Shown in pieces: positions 23,970-32,231 of a stretch of 64,000 nt of DNA (the stretch's first letter is position 1; each line of letters starts with the position of its first letter). The position numbers and the translations under genes are program-made. This DNA is from Salipiger mucosus DSM 16094. GTDB lineage: Bacteria; Pseudomonadota; Alphaproteobacteria; Rhodobacterales; Rhodobacteraceae. The stretch lies in assembly GCF_000442255.1 (NCBI RefSeq), contig NZ_KE557279.1, positions 49,027-113,026 on the forward strand, written 5' to 3'. The notes below the pieces were generated by a model. The model was not told where the DNA came from and made no database searches. It worked only from the letters and a program-made list of their open reading frames with translations.

Positions 23970-25751
23970 TCAGTGGTTGTCGCGCGGAAGCTGGCGGGCG
24001 ACCTTCTGGTAGGCCGTCGCGAGTTCGAGACAGCCCCCCTCGGCGAGCTGGCCCACTTCCTTGCGGTAGATTTCCTCCCAGGGCGTCTGGCTGACGATCT
24101 CGGGCGGGGTCCAGTCGGCCTTGCGCCGCTCCCACTCCGCGTCGTCGACCAGCGCGTCCATGCTGGAGGTGTTGAGATCCAGCCGCACCGTGTCGCCGGT
24201 CTGCAGGTAGGCGAGCCCTCCGCCCACGACCGATTCCGGCGAGGCGTTCAGGATCGAGGGGCTCTCGGAGGTGCCCGACTGGCGCCCGTCGCCCACGGTC
24301 GGCAGGTGGTTGATGCCCTGCCGGATCAGCGCGTCCGGCGGCTGCATGTTCACCACCTCGGCCGAGCCGGGGTAGCCCACGCAGCCCACGTTGCGGATGA
24401 AGAGCACCGTCTTCTCGTCGATATCGAGCGAGGCGTCGTTGATGCGGTCGTGGTAGTCCTCGGGGCCCTCGAAAACCACGGCGCGGGCCTCGAAGATGCC
24501 CTCCTCGCCCGGTGTCGACAGGAAGCGCTGGCGGAAGTCGTCCGAGATCACGCTGGTCTTCATGAGCGCGCTGTCGAAGAGGTTGCCCGAGAGCACCTTG
24601 AACCCCGCGTTGCTACGCATCGGCGCGTCGTAGGTCTTGATCACCTCGGTATCGAGGCTCTCGACCCCGGCGAGGTTGATGCCCATGGTCTGGCCCGAGG
24701 CAGTCATGACGGTCGGATGCAGGCGGTTCGCCTTCATCAGCTCGCCCATCACGGCCGGCACGCCGCCCGCTCGGAAAAAGCTCTCGCCGAGGTATTCGCC
24801 CGCGGGCTGCATGTTCACCAGCAGCGGCACGTCGAAGCCGACGGTTTCCCAGTCCTTGACGTTCAGATCCACGCCCGCGTGGCGCGCGACGGCCTGCAGG
24901 TGCGGCGGCGCGTTGGTCGAGCCGCCGATCGCGCCGTTCACGATGATGGCGTTCTCGAAGGCCTCGCGCGTGAGGATGTCAGACGGCTTCAGGTCATCGA
25001 GCACCATCTGCACGATGCGCTTGCCGGTCTCGTAGGCCATGGCCATGCGCTCGCGGAAGGGCGCGGGAATGGCCGAGCTTCCGGTCAGCGTCATGCCAAG
25101 GGCCTCGGCCATGGCATTCATCGTCGAGGCCGTGCCCATGGTGTTGCAGTGCCCCAGCGAGGGTGCCGAGGAGCAGACGCGCGAGATGAACTCGTCGTAG
25201 TCGATCTTGCCTTCGGCCAGCAGGCGCCGGCTTTCCCAGACAATGGTGCCCGAGCCCGCGCGCTTGCCCTTCCACCAGCCGTCGAGCATCGGCCCGCCGT
25301 TGAGCGCGATGGCCGGCAGGTCGACCGTGGCCGCGCCCATGAGCATGGCGGGCGTTGTCTTGTCACAGCCGGTGGTCAGCACCACGCCGTCGATCGGGTA
25401 GCCGTGCAGCACCTCGACCAGCGACAGGTAGGCCAGGTTCCGGTCGAGCGCCGCGGTCGGCCGCTTGCCGGTTTCCTGGATCGGGTGCACCGGAAATTCC
25501 ATCGGAATGCCGCCCGCCTCGCGGATGCCGGCCTTGATCCGGTCCATCAGGAACACGTGGATCTTGTTGCAGGGCGCGATGTCCGAGCCGGTGTTGGCGA
25601 TGCCGATAACCGGCTTCTCCGACTGCAGCTCCTCGCGGGTGAATTCCTGGTTCTGGTAGCGCTCCAGATAGAGCGCGGTCATGCCCGGGTTGTTCGGATT
25701 GTCGAACCATTCCTGCGAACGGAACCGCTTGTTGGCACGCGTGTCGGTCAC
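23970..25751 (-). CDS. IlvD/Edd-family sugar-acid dehydratase (arabonate/xylonate type)
   Basis: A 593-residue enzyme. The cluster-binding cysteines are seen in TTGCDKTTPAML, LGHCNTMGTAST and RNVGCVGYPGSAEV. The N terminus (RSQEWFDNPNNPGMTALYLER) is typical of the pentonate/hexonate dehydratase branch rather than valine/isoleucine IlvD. It should form a 2-keto-3-deoxy acid using an Fe-S cluster and Mg2+. The start is a GTG at 25751 with GGGAGGA 7 bases ahead; the upstream open frame has no signal. The operator at 25815 lies 64 bases upstream. Confidence 0.9.
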   Translation of the reverse strand: MTDTRANKRFRSQEWFDNPNNPGMTALYLERYQNQEFTREELQSEKPVIGIANTGSDIAPCNKIHVFLMDRIKAGIREAGGIPMEFPVHPIQETGKRPTAALDRNLAYLSLVEVLHGYPIDGVVLTTGCDKTTPAMLMGAATVDLPAIALNGGPMLDGWWKGKRAGSGTIVWESRRLLAEGKIDYDEFISRVCSSAPSLGHCNTMGTASTMNAMAEALGMTLTGSSAIPAPFRERMAMAYETGKRIVQMVLDDLKPSDILTREAFENAIIVNGAIGGSTNAPPHLQAVARHAGVDLNVKDWETVGFDVPLLVNMQPAGEYLGESFFRAGGVPAVMGELMKANRLHPTVMTASGQTMGINLAGVESLDTEVIKTYDAPMRSNAGFKVLSGNLFDSALMKTSVISDDFRQRFLSTPGEEGIFEARAVVFEGPEDYHDRINDASLDIDEKTVLFIRNVGCVGYPGSAEVVNMQPPDALIRQGINHLPTVGDGRQSGTSESPSILNASPESVVGGGLAYLQTGDTVRLDLNTSSMDALVDDAEWERRKADWTPPEIVSQTPWEEIYRKEVGQLAEGGCLELATAYQKVARQLPRDNH

Positions 25752-25814
25752 GTTGATCGTCCTCCCTTTCAGGTGCGAGTCATGGGTCGCACTCGATCTT
25801 GCTGCAGCTTCACA

Positions 25815-25830
25815 ATTTGGTATACCAAAT
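25815..25830. promoter_or_regulatory. GntR-type operator between the IlvD/Edd and LprI-like genes
   Basis: Perfect 16-bp palindrome ATTTGGTATACCAAAT in a 109-bp divergent promoter region. It can serve both the minus-strand dehydratase operon and the plus-strand operon starting at 25861. Confidence 0.8.
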
Positions 25831-25860
25831 GCAAGAGCATTCCAACCGGGAGGAGGACGG

Positions 25861-26379
25861 ATGCGATTCACCGCCTTTGCAACCGCGCTCGGCCTCGTGG
25901 CCGGCGCCCTGCCCGCCACCGCGCAGAGCATCGAGATCGACGGCACCCGCGTGGCCGAGTGCCTGTCCGGAGAGGCCGCGCAGGCCGAACCGGGCCAGTG
26001 CATCACCGAGGCCCACGCCGGCTGTCTCGGGCTGTCGCCGGACGAGGCGCCGCAGGCCGCGACGCTTTGTTTCGTCGAGGCCAAGCAGCAGTGGGGCGCG
26101 CTGGTGTCCGAGCGCATGAAGGCCCTGGGCGAGGAGGTCGCGCCCGAGGCGCTGACCCGCCTGCAGATCAATGCGCGCTACGACCTGCTGTCCGACATGC
26201 TGCAATGCGAGCGGGTCGAGGCGCTGGCCAAGGCCGGCGAGGCCAGCGCCGAGCAGATCACGCTCGGCCGTGCGCGCTGCGAGGCGACGGCGACCGGGTT
26301 CCTGTTCGCGCGTCTCACACGGGCCGGCGGTGACAGCGCAGAGATCGAGACCAGCGACGACAGCGGCGCCGACGAATGA
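25861..26379 (+). CDS. Secreted LprI-like (DUF1311-type) protein
   Basis: A 172-residue protein with a signal peptide (FATALGLVAGALPATAQ). The mature part has a cysteine pattern (C...C...C...C) with ATLCFVEAKQQWGALVSERM, similar to the C-x3-E-x3-W helix of LprI-type lysozyme-inhibitor domains. GGGAGGAGG precedes the ATG, and the stop overlaps azlC (ATGA). Why a periplasmic protein of this type leads the AzlCD-RraA operon is unclear. The family match is by eye and moderate. Confidence 0.6.
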   Translation: MRFTAFATALGLVAGALPATAQSIEIDGTRVAECLSGEAAQAEPGQCITEAHAGCLGLSPDEAPQAATLCFVEAKQQWGALVSERMKALGEEVAPEALTRLQINARYDLLSDMLQCERVEALAKAGEASAEQITLGRARCEATATGFLFARLTRAGGDSAEIETSDDSGADE

Positions 26380-27083
26380 GTCGCGCCGCCTTCTGGCAGG
26401 GCTTCCGCGACTGTTCGCCCTTCATCGCGGTGGTCGTGCCCTTCTCGATGCTCTTCGGCGTCGTGGCCCGTGACGCGGGCCTCGACCTTCTGCAGGTCAT
26501 GGCCATGTCGGTGCTGGTGATCGCGGGCGCCTCGCAGTTCACCGCGCTCGCGCTGCTGCAGGAGCACGCACCGGTCTTCGTGGCGCTGCTGGCCGCGCTG
26601 GCCGTGAACCTGCGCATGGCGCTCTATTCCGCCGCTCTGGTGCCGCACCTGGGGCACGCGCCGCTCTGGCAGCGGGCGCTCATGGCCTATCTCATGGTCG
26701 ATCAGGCCTACGCCGTGGCCAACAAGACCTTCGAGGAGCGCCCCGAGATGAGCCGCGCCGACAAGGTGGCCTACTACTTCGGCGTCATGGTTCTGATCTG
26801 CCCCTTCTGGTACGGCTGCACCTTTCTCGGCGCCCTGATCGGCACCGCCATTCCGCCCGAGCTTTCGCTGGATTTCGCCGCCCCCGTCTGCTTCATCGCG
26901 CTGACCGCGCCGCTGCTGCGCAGCCTCGCGCATGTCGTGGCGGCGGGCGTCTCGGTGATCTGCGCCGTGCTCTTCGCGGCCTTCCCCGCCGGGCTGGGGC
27001 TGATCGCGGCGGCCATCGTGGCCATGCTCGTGGGCGCGCAGGTCGAGCTGTTCCTCAATCGTCGCAGGGAGCGCCTGGCATGA
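26376..27083 (+). CDS. azlC: AzlC-family membrane exporter subunit
   Basis: A 235-residue protein with about six helices and AzlC marks: AFWQGFRDCSPFIAVVVPFS at the N terminus, LVIAGASQFTALALL, and NLRMALYSAALVPHL in the middle. Paired with the small AzlD, it forms a branched-chain amino-acid-type exporter. It overlaps its neighbours on both sides by ATGA, so the two subunits are made together. In this setting it may export an organic acid rather than an amino acid. Confidence 0.9.
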   Translation: MSRAAFWQGFRDCSPFIAVVVPFSMLFGVVARDAGLDLLQVMAMSVLVIAGASQFTALALLQEHAPVFVALLAALAVNLRMALYSAALVPHLGHAPLWQRALMAYLMVDQAYAVANKTFEERPEMSRADKVAYYFGVMVLICPFWYGCTFLGALIGTAIPPELSLDFAAPVCFIALTAPLLRSLAHVVAAGVSVICAVLFAAFPAGLGLIAAAIVAMLVGAQVELFLNRRRERLA

Positions 27084-27403
27084 TCTCGGATGCGGCCTTC
27101 TGGACGCTGACCGCCCTGCTGGGCATCGGCACCTTCCTGATCCGGTTCTCCTTCCTGGGCTTTCTCGGCCGCCGGCAACTGCCCGACTGGGTGCTGCTGC
27201 ACCTGCGCTACGTCGGCGTGGGCGTGCTGCCGGCCATGGTCACGCCGCTGGTGCTCTGGCCCGCCGCCACCGGGGGCGAGACCGACCCTGCCCGGCTGGT
27301 CGCCGCGCTGGCCACCTTCGTGGCAGCGCTGCGCGTCTCGGTCACCATGGCCTTGGTGGCGGGCATGGGCACGCTCTACCTGATGCAATTCCTGCTGTCC
27401 TGA
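27080..27403 (+). CDS. azlD: AzlD-family membrane subunit
   Basis: A 107-residue protein with three to four helices (ALLGIGTFLIRFSFLGFLG, YVGVGVLPAMVTPLVLW). This is the usual size for AzlD, the partner of AzlC. Its ATG overlaps the azlC stop. Confidence 0.88.
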   Translation: MISDAAFWTLTALLGIGTFLIRFSFLGFLGRRQLPDWVLLHLRYVGVGVLPAMVTPLVLWPAATGGETDPARLVAALATFVAALRVSVTMALVAGMGTLYLMQFLLS

Positions 27404-27413
27404 GGAGGACCCG

Positions 27414-28112
27414 ATGATCGAAGAACCGCCCCTGCTGACCATCCGCAAGGACTTTCCCCGCCCGACGGCCGCCCAGGTCGACGCCTTCCGCGGCGTGCCC
27501 ACGGGCTTCGTCTGCGACGCGATGGACGGCACCGGGGCGCTCTCGCTCTCGATCCGTCCCATCGGCGACGGGCGCGACATCGACTGCACCGCCTGCGGCC
27601 CGGCGATCTGCGCCGACAACGGACCGGCCGACCTGCTGGCGACGCTCGCCGCGCTGCACCACGTGCAGGAGGGCGACATCCTCGTCGCCGGCGCCGACGC
27701 CCACCAGGGCTGCGCCGCGGCGGGTGACCGGGTCATGGGGATGCTGCGCAATCGCGGCGGCGCGGGCTTCGTCACCGACGGGCCGATGCGCGACTACGCG
27801 GGCATCGTCTCGGTCGGCGTGCCCGCGTGGTGCACCGGGCTCACGCCCGCCTCGCCCTTCGCCAAGGGGCCGGGCACGGTGGGCCGCTCGGTGCTGATCG
27901 GCGGTCGCGAGGTGCGCTCGGGCGACATGATCGTCGCCGACCGCGACGGCGTGGTCGTGGTGCCCTTCGAGCGTATCGACGAGGTGATCGACCGTCTCGC
28001 CCGCGTGCGCGAACTCGAGGAGGCGCTGGACGCCGACGTCGAGAAGGGCTTTTGCGAGCCGCTCGATTTTGCCGAGATGATCGCCGACAAGCGCGCCGTC
28101 TTCGTCGACTGA
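27414..28112 (+). CDS. RraA-family lyase (HMG aldolase/oxaloacetate decarboxylase-like)
   Basis: A 232-residue protein of the RraA fold. The active-site loop VTDGPMRDYAGI supplies the Arg-Asp pair, preceded by ADAHQGCAAAGDRVMGMLRNRG; VRSGDMIVADRDGVVVVPFE closes the fold. Family enzymes split 4-hydroxy-4-methyl-2-oxoglutarate-like acids or decarboxylate oxaloacetate. Here it could cleave a 2-keto-4-hydroxy acid to pyruvate. AGGAGG precedes the ATG, 10 bases after azlD. Confidence 0.88.
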   Translation: MIEEPPLLTIRKDFPRPTAAQVDAFRGVPTGFVCDAMDGTGALSLSIRPIGDGRDIDCTACGPAICADNGPADLLATLAALHHVQEGDILVAGADAHQGCAAAGDRVMGMLRNRGGAGFVTDGPMRDYAGIVSVGVPAWCTGLTPASPFAKGPGTVGRSVLIGGREVRSGDMIVADRDGVVVVPFERIDEVIDRLARVRELEEALDADVEKGFCEPLDFAEMIADKRAVFVD

Positions 28113-28196
28113 CGGACGGCTGCCCCCGGCCCAGCCTTGCCCCGCATCGGGGCGCCGGGGTCCGGGGCGCCACGCCCTCCCCCCATGAGCGAGTCC

Positions 28197-28217
28197 GGGG
28201 GGAGGGTCAGGGAGGGG
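28197..28217 (+). repeat. G-rich repeat, copy 1
   Basis: Four G runs in the arrangement GGGGGGAGGG-TCA-GGGAGGGG, preceded by a C-rich half that can pair with it. The same arrangement occurs at 54590-54610. It lies in the 173-bp gap between convergent genes, which holds no gene. Confidence 0.6.
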
Positions 28218-28285
28218 CCGCGCGTCTCCTCCGCGCACGGCCCGCGCCGCTCCGTTGAGGGCGGGCGGCGGTCCGGGTCAGGCTC

Positions 28286-29176
28286 TCAGGCGAAGGCGCT
28301 CCGCGCGCCACCCGAGGCCTGGGTCTTGAAGATCGACGAGGAATCCGGCGCCGGCGGCACGGGCATCCGCACCGGGACGTTTTCCAGCAGCGGCTCGTTG
28401 CAGGGCTCGCCGATGATCTGGCGCGACTTCAGGTCCTCCCAGAACTTCCGCTGCCCCAGCGCGTGGTAATAGCTGCCCGCGCCGAGGATCGGCCAGGCGT
28501 CGGCCCGCGCGATCTCGTAGAAGAGGATCAGCCGCGCCCGGTCGCTGACGTTGGGCGCCGAGCCGTGCAGCGTGCGGGCGTGGTGCACCGTCATGCTGCC
28601 CGCCTTGCCGGTCAGGGTCACCGCCTTGTCGTGGTGGAAGTCCGGATCGTCAGGGTCGACCGCCCCGCAGAAGACGCCGTTGTTGTGGTGGCTCAGAATC
28701 GGCCCCTTGTGCGAGCCGGGGATCACCTTGAGCGGGCCGCGCTCCTCGGTCACGTCTTCGAGCATCAGGCCGAAGGCCAGAACGTTGTCGTTGGTATGCG
28801 GGTAGAAGGCCCAGTCCTGGTGCCATTCCACCGCCGCGCCGCCGCCCGGCGCCTTGGTGTTCAGCTTGGCGGTCAGCAGCGTGGCGCTGTCGCCCAGCAG
28901 ATCGCGCAGCACCTCGGTCACGCCCGAGTTCTTGAGGATCTGGTCGTAGTAGGGATCCACCTTGTGCGGCAGCTTGATCCGGGTGAGCCGCGGCGTCTCG
29001 CGCGAGTGGCCCTTGTCGAGATCGTAGACGTCGGTGTTCTCGGTCACGTCCCGCGACTGGTCGATCAGGTCGTAGGTGATCTCCTGCAGCTTCATCAGCT
29101 CGTCTGACGTCAGCACGTCCTCGACCATCAGGTAGCCGTTGTCGTCGTAAAAGCCCTTCTGCTCCGGGGTCAGCAT
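28286..29176 (-). CDS. Phytanoyl-CoA dioxygenase-family Fe(II)/2-oxoglutarate enzyme
   Basis: A 296-residue non-haem iron oxygenase. The iron ligands are visible as VEWHQDWAFY (His-x-Asp) and the distal His in TLHGSAPN, followed by an Arg (RARLILFYE) for 2-oxoglutarate. It probably hydroxylates a small acid. GGGAGGAGA precedes the ATG at 29176; the longer open frame runs through the divergent lacI gene and is not real. Two LacI-type operators lie immediately upstream, so it is the likely target of the LacI regulator. Confidence 0.88.
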   Translation of the reverse strand: MLTPEQKGFYDDNGYLMVEDVLTSDELMKLQEITYDLIDQSRDVTENTDVYDLDKGHSRETPRLTRIKLPHKVDPYYDQILKNSGVTEVLRDLLGDSATLLTAKLNTKAPGGGAAVEWHQDWAFYPHTNDNVLAFGLMLEDVTEERGPLKVIPGSHKGPILSHHNNGVFCGAVDPDDPDFHHDKAVTLTGKAGSMTVHHARTLHGSAPNVSDRARLILFYEIARADAWPILGAGSYYHALGQRKFWEDLKSRQIIGEPCNEPLLENVPVRMPVPPAPDSSSIFKTQASGGARSAFA

Positions 29177-29200
29177 CGCGTCTCCTCCCTCTTGCGACTC

Positions 29201-29239
29201 GATGGTATCGATACCATCGCTTGCTTGGTATCGATACCA
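29201..29239. promoter_or_regulatory. Paired LacI-type operators
   Basis: GATGGTATCGATACCATC at 29201-29218 and TGGTATCGATACCA at 29226-29239, 23 bp centre to centre (about two helical turns). They occupy the short divergent region between the dioxygenase gene and lacI. The TATCGATA centre is typical of LacI/GalR-family sites. Confidence 0.8.
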
Positions 29240-29278
29240 CCGGTATTCAACCCCGGTCAAGCGCGGAAAGGGGACGTC

Positions 29279-30283
29279 GTGGGCGAAACGCGGAAATGGG
29301 TGACGATGGGCGACGTGGCCGCCCGCGCCGGCGTGGGCAAGATCACCGTCAGCCGCGCCCTGCGCACGCCCTCCAAGGTCAGCCCGGCGACGCTGGAAAA
29401 GGTCCGGGCGGCGGTGGCCGAGCTGGGCTACGTGCTGGACGAGACCGCGGGCGCCCTCAGCTCGCAGCGCTCGCGCATCGTGGGCGCGCTGGTCTCGACG
29501 CTCGAGGATTCGGTCTTCGCCTCGACCGTGCGGGGCCTGACCGAGGGGCTCTCCGAAGGCGGGCTGCAACTGCTGCTGAGCGCCACGCAGTACGACCCCG
29601 AGACCGAGGCCGCGCTGATCCCCACGATCCTTGGCCGCCGCCCGGAGGCGCTGGTTCTGACCAGCGCCGACCACACGCCGGCGGCGCGCGACATGCTGAA
29701 CCGCGCGGGCATCCCGGTGCTGGAACTCTGGGAACTGCCGGATCACCCGGTGCACACCGCCGTGGGCTTTTCCAACCGCGCGGCGGGCGCCGCGATCACC
29801 CGCCACCTGGTCGAGACCGGGCGGCGCAACATCGTCTTTCTCAAGGTTGACCGCACGCACGACGCCCGCGGCGCCCTGCGCATGGCGGGTTTCCTCAACG
29901 AAAGCGCGGGCCTGCCCGGATCCCAGACGCACCACGTGCCCGAGGCCCCGGGCGCCACCGCCCCGGACTACGGCGCGCAGGGGCTGCGCGAGATCCTCGA
30001 GCGCCTGCCCGAGACGGACGCGGTGATCTGCACCAGCGACATCATCGCCTCGGGCGTTCTCTGCGAGGCACAGCGGATGGGGCTGGAGGTGCCGGGACGG
30101 CTGGCCATCGCCGGCTTCGGCGATTTCGATATTTCGGGCGACTCCGGGCTCGCCCTGACCACGCTGAAGATCGACGGCTACGCCATCGGGCGGCGGGCCG
30201 CCGAGCTGATCCTCGCCCCGGGCGCGATGGAGCCCCTGCGCATCGACATGGGCTTCACCCTGGTGCGCCGCGCCACCACCTGA
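29279..30283 (+). CDS. LacI-family transcriptional regulator
   Basis: About 334 residues. The HTH (MGDVAARAGVGKITVSRALR) and hinge (ETAGALSSQRSRIVGALV) are followed by a periplasmic-binding-protein-like sensor domain (SNRAAGAAITRHLVETGRR, DAVICTSDIIASGVL). The GTG at 29279 has a GGAAAGGGG site; an ATG at 29306 is an alternative. It is divergent from the dioxygenase gene and shares the double operator, so it likely represses both and responds to a sugar or sugar acid. Confidence 0.92.
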   Translation: MGETRKWVTMGDVAARAGVGKITVSRALRTPSKVSPATLEKVRAAVAELGYVLDETAGALSSQRSRIVGALVSTLEDSVFASTVRGLTEGLSEGGLQLLLSATQYDPETEAALIPTILGRRPEALVLTSADHTPAARDMLNRAGIPVLELWELPDHPVHTAVGFSNRAAGAAITRHLVETGRRNIVFLKVDRTHDARGALRMAGFLNESAGLPGSQTHHVPEAPGATAPDYGAQGLREILERLPETDAVICTSDIIASGVLCEAQRMGLEVPGRLAIAGFGDFDISGDSGLALTTLKIDGYAIGRRAAELILAPGAMEPLRIDMGFTLVRRATT

Positions 30284-30317
30284 GGCGGCGCGGCGCAAAT
30301 CTATTCGAAGCGAATTG

Positions 30318-30340
30318 CAAATTCCTTGCCAAGGAATTTG
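30318..30340. terminator. Hairpin between convergent genes
   Basis: Perfect 11-bp AT-containing arms (CAAATTCCTTG and its complement) with a one-base centre. It lies between lacI (plus) and the dehydrogenase gene (minus), so it can serve both. Confidence 0.65.
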
Positions 30341-30350
30341 GCGCCGGGCC

Positions 30351-31271
30351 TCAGCCGGTCTTCTTCGCCTCTTGTTCCATGTCGATGCCCGACAGCCGCG
30401 CCATGTGGTCGCCGATCATGGGCACGTAGTCGTCGCCGCAGCCGATGGCCTCGACATGGGCGAAGTACTGCCGCGTCGCCGAGGCGATCAGGCTCAGCGC
30501 ACCAGCGTCCGCCGCCATGGCGTTGGCATAGCGCACGTCCTTCGAGGCATTGGCAACCGAGAACTTGTGCGCATCGCGGTTGCGGTCGACGGTGTAGCTC
30601 ATGAAGGTGTCGAAGAAGCCGTTGCCCAGCCGCGACGAGCCGATCACCTGCCGCACCGTTTCCGGCGGCAGGCCGACCTTGGCGGCCAGCACGGTCGCCT
30701 CGCCGTAGAGCGCGGCGTAGCTCATCGAGATCAGGTTCATGATGAGCTTCATCTTGTGACCCGCGCCGGTCGGACCCACGCGGTTGATGTTGCCCGCCCA
30801 GCACTCGATCACGGGCTTCACCTTGTCGAAGGCCGCGTCAGAAGCGCCGACCATGGCGTCCAGCGTGCCTTCCTCGGCCTCCTTCGGCGTCCGGCCCAGC
30901 GGAGCATCGACGATCTCGCCGCCCTTCTCGGCCAGTTCCTCGGCCAGCTTCATGGTCGAGACCGGATCGGCCGTCGAGGCATCCACCACGATCAGCCCCG
31001 GACGGGCCCCTGCGAGGATGCCGTCCGCGCCATGGTAGGTGTCCTCGATCTGCTTCGAGTTGCCCAGGCACAGGTGGATGATGTCGCACTGCTCGGCCAT
31101 CTCGCGCGGGGTCGCGACCTCCTGCGCCCCCTGCCCCACGAGGTCCTCGACGGGCGTGCGATTGCGGTTGCCCTTGACCCGGAGCGCATAGCCGCCCTTC
31201 AGGATATTCGTCGCCATGCCGTGGCCCATCAGGCCCACGCCGATGAATCCGATCACCGGTTTGTCGCTCAT
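30351..31271 (-). CDS. 3-hydroxyisobutyrate dehydrogenase-family protein
   Basis: A 306-residue NAD(P)-dependent enzyme: IGFIGVGLMGHGM, VVDASTADPVST, DAPLGRTPKEAEEG and the catalytic Lys in GAGHKMKLIMNL. It is a cousin of the gene at 20477 but has a longer C terminus (IGDHMARLSGIDMEQEAKK). It is co-transcribed with the SDR at 31285 (13-base gap) from a promoter carrying a TGGTATACCA operator. It probably handles a 2- or 3-hydroxy acid or a semialdehyde. Confidence 0.88.
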   Translation of the reverse strand: MSDKPVIGFIGVGLMGHGMATNILKGGYALRVKGNRNRTPVEDLVGQGAQEVATPREMAEQCDIIHLCLGNSKQIEDTYHGADGILAGARPGLIVVDASTADPVSTMKLAEELAEKGGEIVDAPLGRTPKEAEEGTLDAMVGASDAAFDKVKPVIECWAGNINRVGPTGAGHKMKLIMNLISMSYAALYGEATVLAAKVGLPPETVRQVIGSSRLGNGFFDTFMSYTVDRNRDAHKFSVANASKDVRYANAMAADAGALSLIASATRQYFAHVEAIGCGDDYVPMIGDHMARLSGIDMEQEAKKTG

Positions 31272-31284
31272 CTCGTTTCCTCCC

Positions 31285-32046
31285 TCAGAGACTTGCCGTG
31301 ATGCCGCCGTCGACGAACAGGGTCTGCCCGTTCACGAAATTCGACGCCGGCGCGCTCAGAAAGACGCAGGCGCCGACCAGTTCCTCGACCTCGCCCCAGC
31401 GGCCCGCGGGGGTGCGCTTTTCCAGCCAGGAGGTGAACTCGGGGTCGGCGACCAGCGCCTCGTTCAGCGGTGTCTTGAAATAGCCGGGCGCAATGGCGTT
31501 GCAGTTGAGCCCCGTGCGCGCCCAGTCCGTCGTCATGCCCTTGGTCAGGTTGGCGATGGCGCCCTTGGTGGCCGTGTAGGGCGCGATGCCCGGCCGGGCG
31601 AGCGAGGTCTGCACGCTGGCGATGTTGATGATGCGGCCCGCGCCGCGCCCGATCATGTGCCGTGCGCAGGCCTGCCCGACGTGGAAGGCCGAGTAGACGT
31701 TGGTCTTCATCAGCCGGTCGAAGGCCTCGGGCGGGAAATCCTCGAGCGGCGCGCGGTGCTGCATGCCGGCATTGTTCACCAGGATGTCGATTGCGCCCTC
31801 GTCTGCCTCGTAGGCGTCCACGGCGGCGCGCACGCCCTCGTGGTCGGTCACGTCGAAGGGCAGCTCGTCCACCGTCAGCCCCTCGTCGCGCAGGGCCTGC
31901 GCGGCCTCGGCCAGCCGTTCGGCGTTGCGCGCGTTCAGCACGATGCGCGCGCCGGCCTGCCCCAGACCGCGTGCCAAGGCCAGTCCGATTCCCATCGAGG
32001 AACCGGTGACGAGCGCGCGGCGCCCGTTCAGATCGAAGAGTGCCAT
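31285..32046 (-). CDS. SDR oxidoreductase, gluconate 5-dehydrogenase-like
   Basis: A 253-residue short-chain dehydrogenase that begins FDLNGRRALVTGSSMGIG, with NARNAERL (NADP-type loop), NNAGMQHRAPLED, the SVQ catalytic Ser region, YTATK and LNCNAIAPGYFKTPLN. These segments follow the IdnO/gluconate 5-dehydrogenase pattern closely. It would interconvert gluconate-like and 5-keto acids. GGGAGGATAC precedes the ATG. First gene of a two-gene operon. Confidence 0.85.
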   Translation of the reverse strand: MALFDLNGRRALVTGSSMGIGLALARGLGQAGARIVLNARNAERLAEAAQALRDEGLTVDELPFDVTDHEGVRAAVDAYEADEGAIDILVNNAGMQHRAPLEDFPPEAFDRLMKTNVYSAFHVGQACARHMIGRGAGRIINIASVQTSLARPGIAPYTATKGAIANLTKGMTTDWARTGLNCNAIAPGYFKTPLNEALVADPEFTSWLEKRTPAGRWGEVEELVGACVFLSAPASNFVNGQTLFVDGGITASL

Positions 32047-32116
32047 GTATCCTCCCTGTCTGCCCCGTGCGGGCCCTGGCGGCCCATTGACATTCCGGGG
32101 CTGGATCGTTTCGATG

Positions 32117-32134
32117 AAAATGGTATACCAAAAC
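32117..32134. promoter_or_regulatory. GntR-type operator upstream of the IdnO-like and LysE genes
   Basis: TGGTATACCA core at 32121-32130 with AAAA on the left and AAAC on the right. It lies in the divergent region between the minus-strand SDR operon and the large plus-strand operon, so it can control both. Confidence 0.7.
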
Positions 32135-32231
32135 AGCGGCGATGCAAGCGGGAGACCTGCTGCCGCGCCTGGGAGGGACGACTCATGACCGCAGCGAACG
32201 CCGGGCCGCCGCGCCGCGGAAAGGATGTGAC

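Noticed and set aside
23970..26171. 733-residue form of the IlvD/Edd dehydratase
   Set aside because: The extra N-terminus crosses the operator and the divergent gene; the GTG at 25751 has a strong ribosome site.
28286..30298. 670-residue protein joining the dioxygenase to an N-terminal region
   Set aside because: The extension runs antisense through lacI and over the operators; a good ribosome site marks the ATG at 29176.
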